A stretch of 35,875 nucleotides of DNA, taken from Mangrovicoccus algicola (GTDB lineage Bacteria > Pseudomonadota > Alphaproteobacteria > Rhodobacterales > Rhodobacteraceae). Under the pieces are notes generated by a model. That model ran no database searches and had not been told where the DNA came from. It saw only the letters and a program-made list of their open reading frames with translations. The stretch lies in NCBI RefSeq assembly GCF_014903745.1, contig NZ_JACVXA010000051.1, positions 1 to 35,875 on the forward strand. Reading direction: 5' to 3'. Within the stretch, counting starts at the first letter, position 1, and every line of letters starts with the position of its first letter. Below are positions 35,391 through 35,875 of this stretch, one piece after another. The translations under genes were made by a program, and so were the position numbers.

Positions 35391-35492
35391 AGCAAAAACG
35401 GGGGGATTTCCGAGCCGGTCAAGAACATCCCTCCGGCTGAAGCAGAGGCAAACTTCTACGCAGCTCTGGAAACTGAAGACATGGCCGCGTAA
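35391..35492 (+). pseudogene. IS3-family transposase remnant 1 (OrfB C-terminus)
   Basis: The frame reads NIPPAEAEANFYAALETEDMAA and stop, the typical last residues of an IS3-family OrfB integrase (usual form RRLLEPIGNIPPAEAE). Everything upstream of this tail is missing: a catalytic DDE domain would need about 250 more residues. After the stop comes CAGCCTCCGGAATACCCGGC, which resembles the right-hand terminal repeat of IS3-group elements, ending near 35531. Confidence 0.8.
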
Positions 35493-35502
35493 CTAACCAA
35501 AA

Positions 35503-35531
35503 TCAGCCTCCGGAATACCCGGCGCGCTTCA
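35503..35531 (+). mobile_element. Probable right end of IS remnant 1
   Basis: CAGCCTCCGGAATACCCGGC followed by GCGCTTCA. Intact elements of this group commonly finish CCGG.AAACCCGG.GCGGTTCA. The coordinates of the true end are uncertain by a few bases because the next remnant begins at once. Confidence 0.5.
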
Positions 35532-35533
35532 AC

Positions 35534-35677
35534 CTGCGACACGCCCGCGGTCAGATCGAGGCGTGGCGCGACGACTAGAGCCACCACCGCCCCCACACGA
35601 GCCTCGACGGGCTCACCCTGTGGGAGTATCACCAACGGTCAGTAGGGGACCAAACCCTGAACAGAGCTAACTCATAA
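35534..35677 (+). pseudogene. IS3-family transposase remnant 2, with nonsense mutation
   Basis: The frame reads LRHARGQIEAWRDD, stop, SHHRPHTSLDGLTLWEYHQR and on to a stop at 35675-35677. This is the C-terminus of a different IS3-family integrase (usual form WRDDYNHHRPHTSLDGLTPWEY). The TAG at 35576-35578 stands where Tyr (TAC) is expected. It begins directly at the end of remnant 1, as if remnant 1 had inserted into this gene. Confidence 0.78.
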
Positions 35678-35690
35678 ACGCGGACTCTAT

Positions 35691-35703
35691 GGGGAGCAGG
35701 TCA
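35691..35703 (+). mobile_element. Right terminal repeat of IS remnant 2
   Basis: GGGGAGCAGGTCA; its complement TGACCTGCTCCCC is a typical IS3-family terminus. It lies 13 bases after the remnant 2 stop, the expected place for the right end. No left end is present in the window. Confidence 0.6.
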
Positions 35704-35809
35704 CAGGTCATCTCACGTACCTGGACGTCACCCCTGGATCTCCGGTGGCACGTCGGGCGCATCGCAATCGGCGAGGGGGGAGAGGTGTTTCTTGCGGGGA
35801 ATGCGGATA

Positions 35810-35841
35810 TGCCGAAGCCCCCGCGGATGGCGAGGGCTTGG
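35810..35841 (-). terminator. Possible terminator of the tRNA transcript
   Basis: AAGCCC and GGGCTT arms, with further pairing inside, start about 11 bases beyond the tRNA 3' end on the minus strand. No T-run follows. From 35704 to here I see nothing else. Confidence 0.35.
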
Positions 35842-35851
35842 TCGGAAACGA

Positions 35852-35875
35852 TGGTTGCGGGAGCAGGATTTGAAC
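35852..35875 (-). tRNA. 3' end of a tRNA, probably initiator tRNA-Met (partial)
   Basis: On the minus strand the last 24 bases read TTCAAATCCTGC (T loop and 3' side of the T stem), TCCCGCA (acceptor 3' strand), discriminator A and encoded CCA. Position 72 is A and 73 is A. Unpaired A72 with a CCCGC acceptor is the mark of initiator tRNA, and alphaproteobacterial tRNA-fMet ends CCCCGCAACCA. The remaining two-thirds lie outside the window, so the anticodon is unseen. Confidence 0.62.

Overview
The window is a GC-rich piece of an alphaproteobacterial chromosome. Codon use, the transporter families and the initiator-tRNA type point to Rhodobacteraceae, probably Paracoccus-like; this is inferred from gene content, not from a marker gene. 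It is dominated by catabolic modules for plant-derived and N-heterocyclic aromatics, each with its own regulator, transporter or both. All gene functions are read from motifs and family knowledge; no search was run.

Bases 99-6880 hold a shikimate/quinate module. An NAD-type quinate/shikimate dehydrogenase and a two-domain 3-dehydroshikimate dehydratase (quiC) form a leftward operon towards protocatechuate. A TetR regulator sits in the middle, and a three-gene TRAP transporter runs rightward. Both outward promoters carry the same architecture: two 16-bp operator-like dyads exactly 32 bp apart, the inner one lying between the -35 and -10 boxes. Bases 6986-10073 hold a lone coxG, a membrane GGDEF/EAL protein and a CYTH protein.

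Bases 10228-22165 form a complete aerobic nicotinate pathway: nicAB (nicotinate to 6-hydroxynicotinate, with three c-haems on NicB), nicC (to 2,5-dihydroxypyridine), nicX (ring opening), nicD (deformylase), nicF (maleamate amidase) and nicE (maleate to fumarate). A MarR regulator (NicR-like) and a TetR regulator (NicS-like) lie between the two halves. A DUF3311/sodium:solute symporter pair follows nicC, and a TctCBA-type tripartite tricarboxylate transporter (22257-25352) faces nicF. A conserved sequence element recurs upstream of nicC, nicE and nicA, and more weakly upstream of tctC, which suggests one regulon. A separate dyad upstream of nicS and nicE is a candidate NicS operator.

Bases 25667-29584 hold a compact operon of unknown substrate: a MarR regulator, a VanA-like Rieske oxygenase, a xylose-isomerase-like TIM-barrel protein and a phthalate-dioxygenase-reductase-type flavoprotein with a Pro-Ala linker. 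The last three genes overlap one another. Bases 29718-32302 hold an AcoD/ExaC-type aldehyde dehydrogenase and an AcoR-like regulator that lacks the AAA+ sigma-54 domain. A second membrane GGDEF/EAL protein and an L,D-transpeptidase lipoprotein follow. The last 500 bases contain remnants of two IS3-family elements, apparently nested, and the 3' end of a tRNA, probably initiator tRNA, cut by the window edge.

A recurring design is a perfect GC-rich hairpin without a U-tract between the first, presumably highly expressed, gene of a transcript and the next gene. This occurs in the TRAP, TTT and nic operons.
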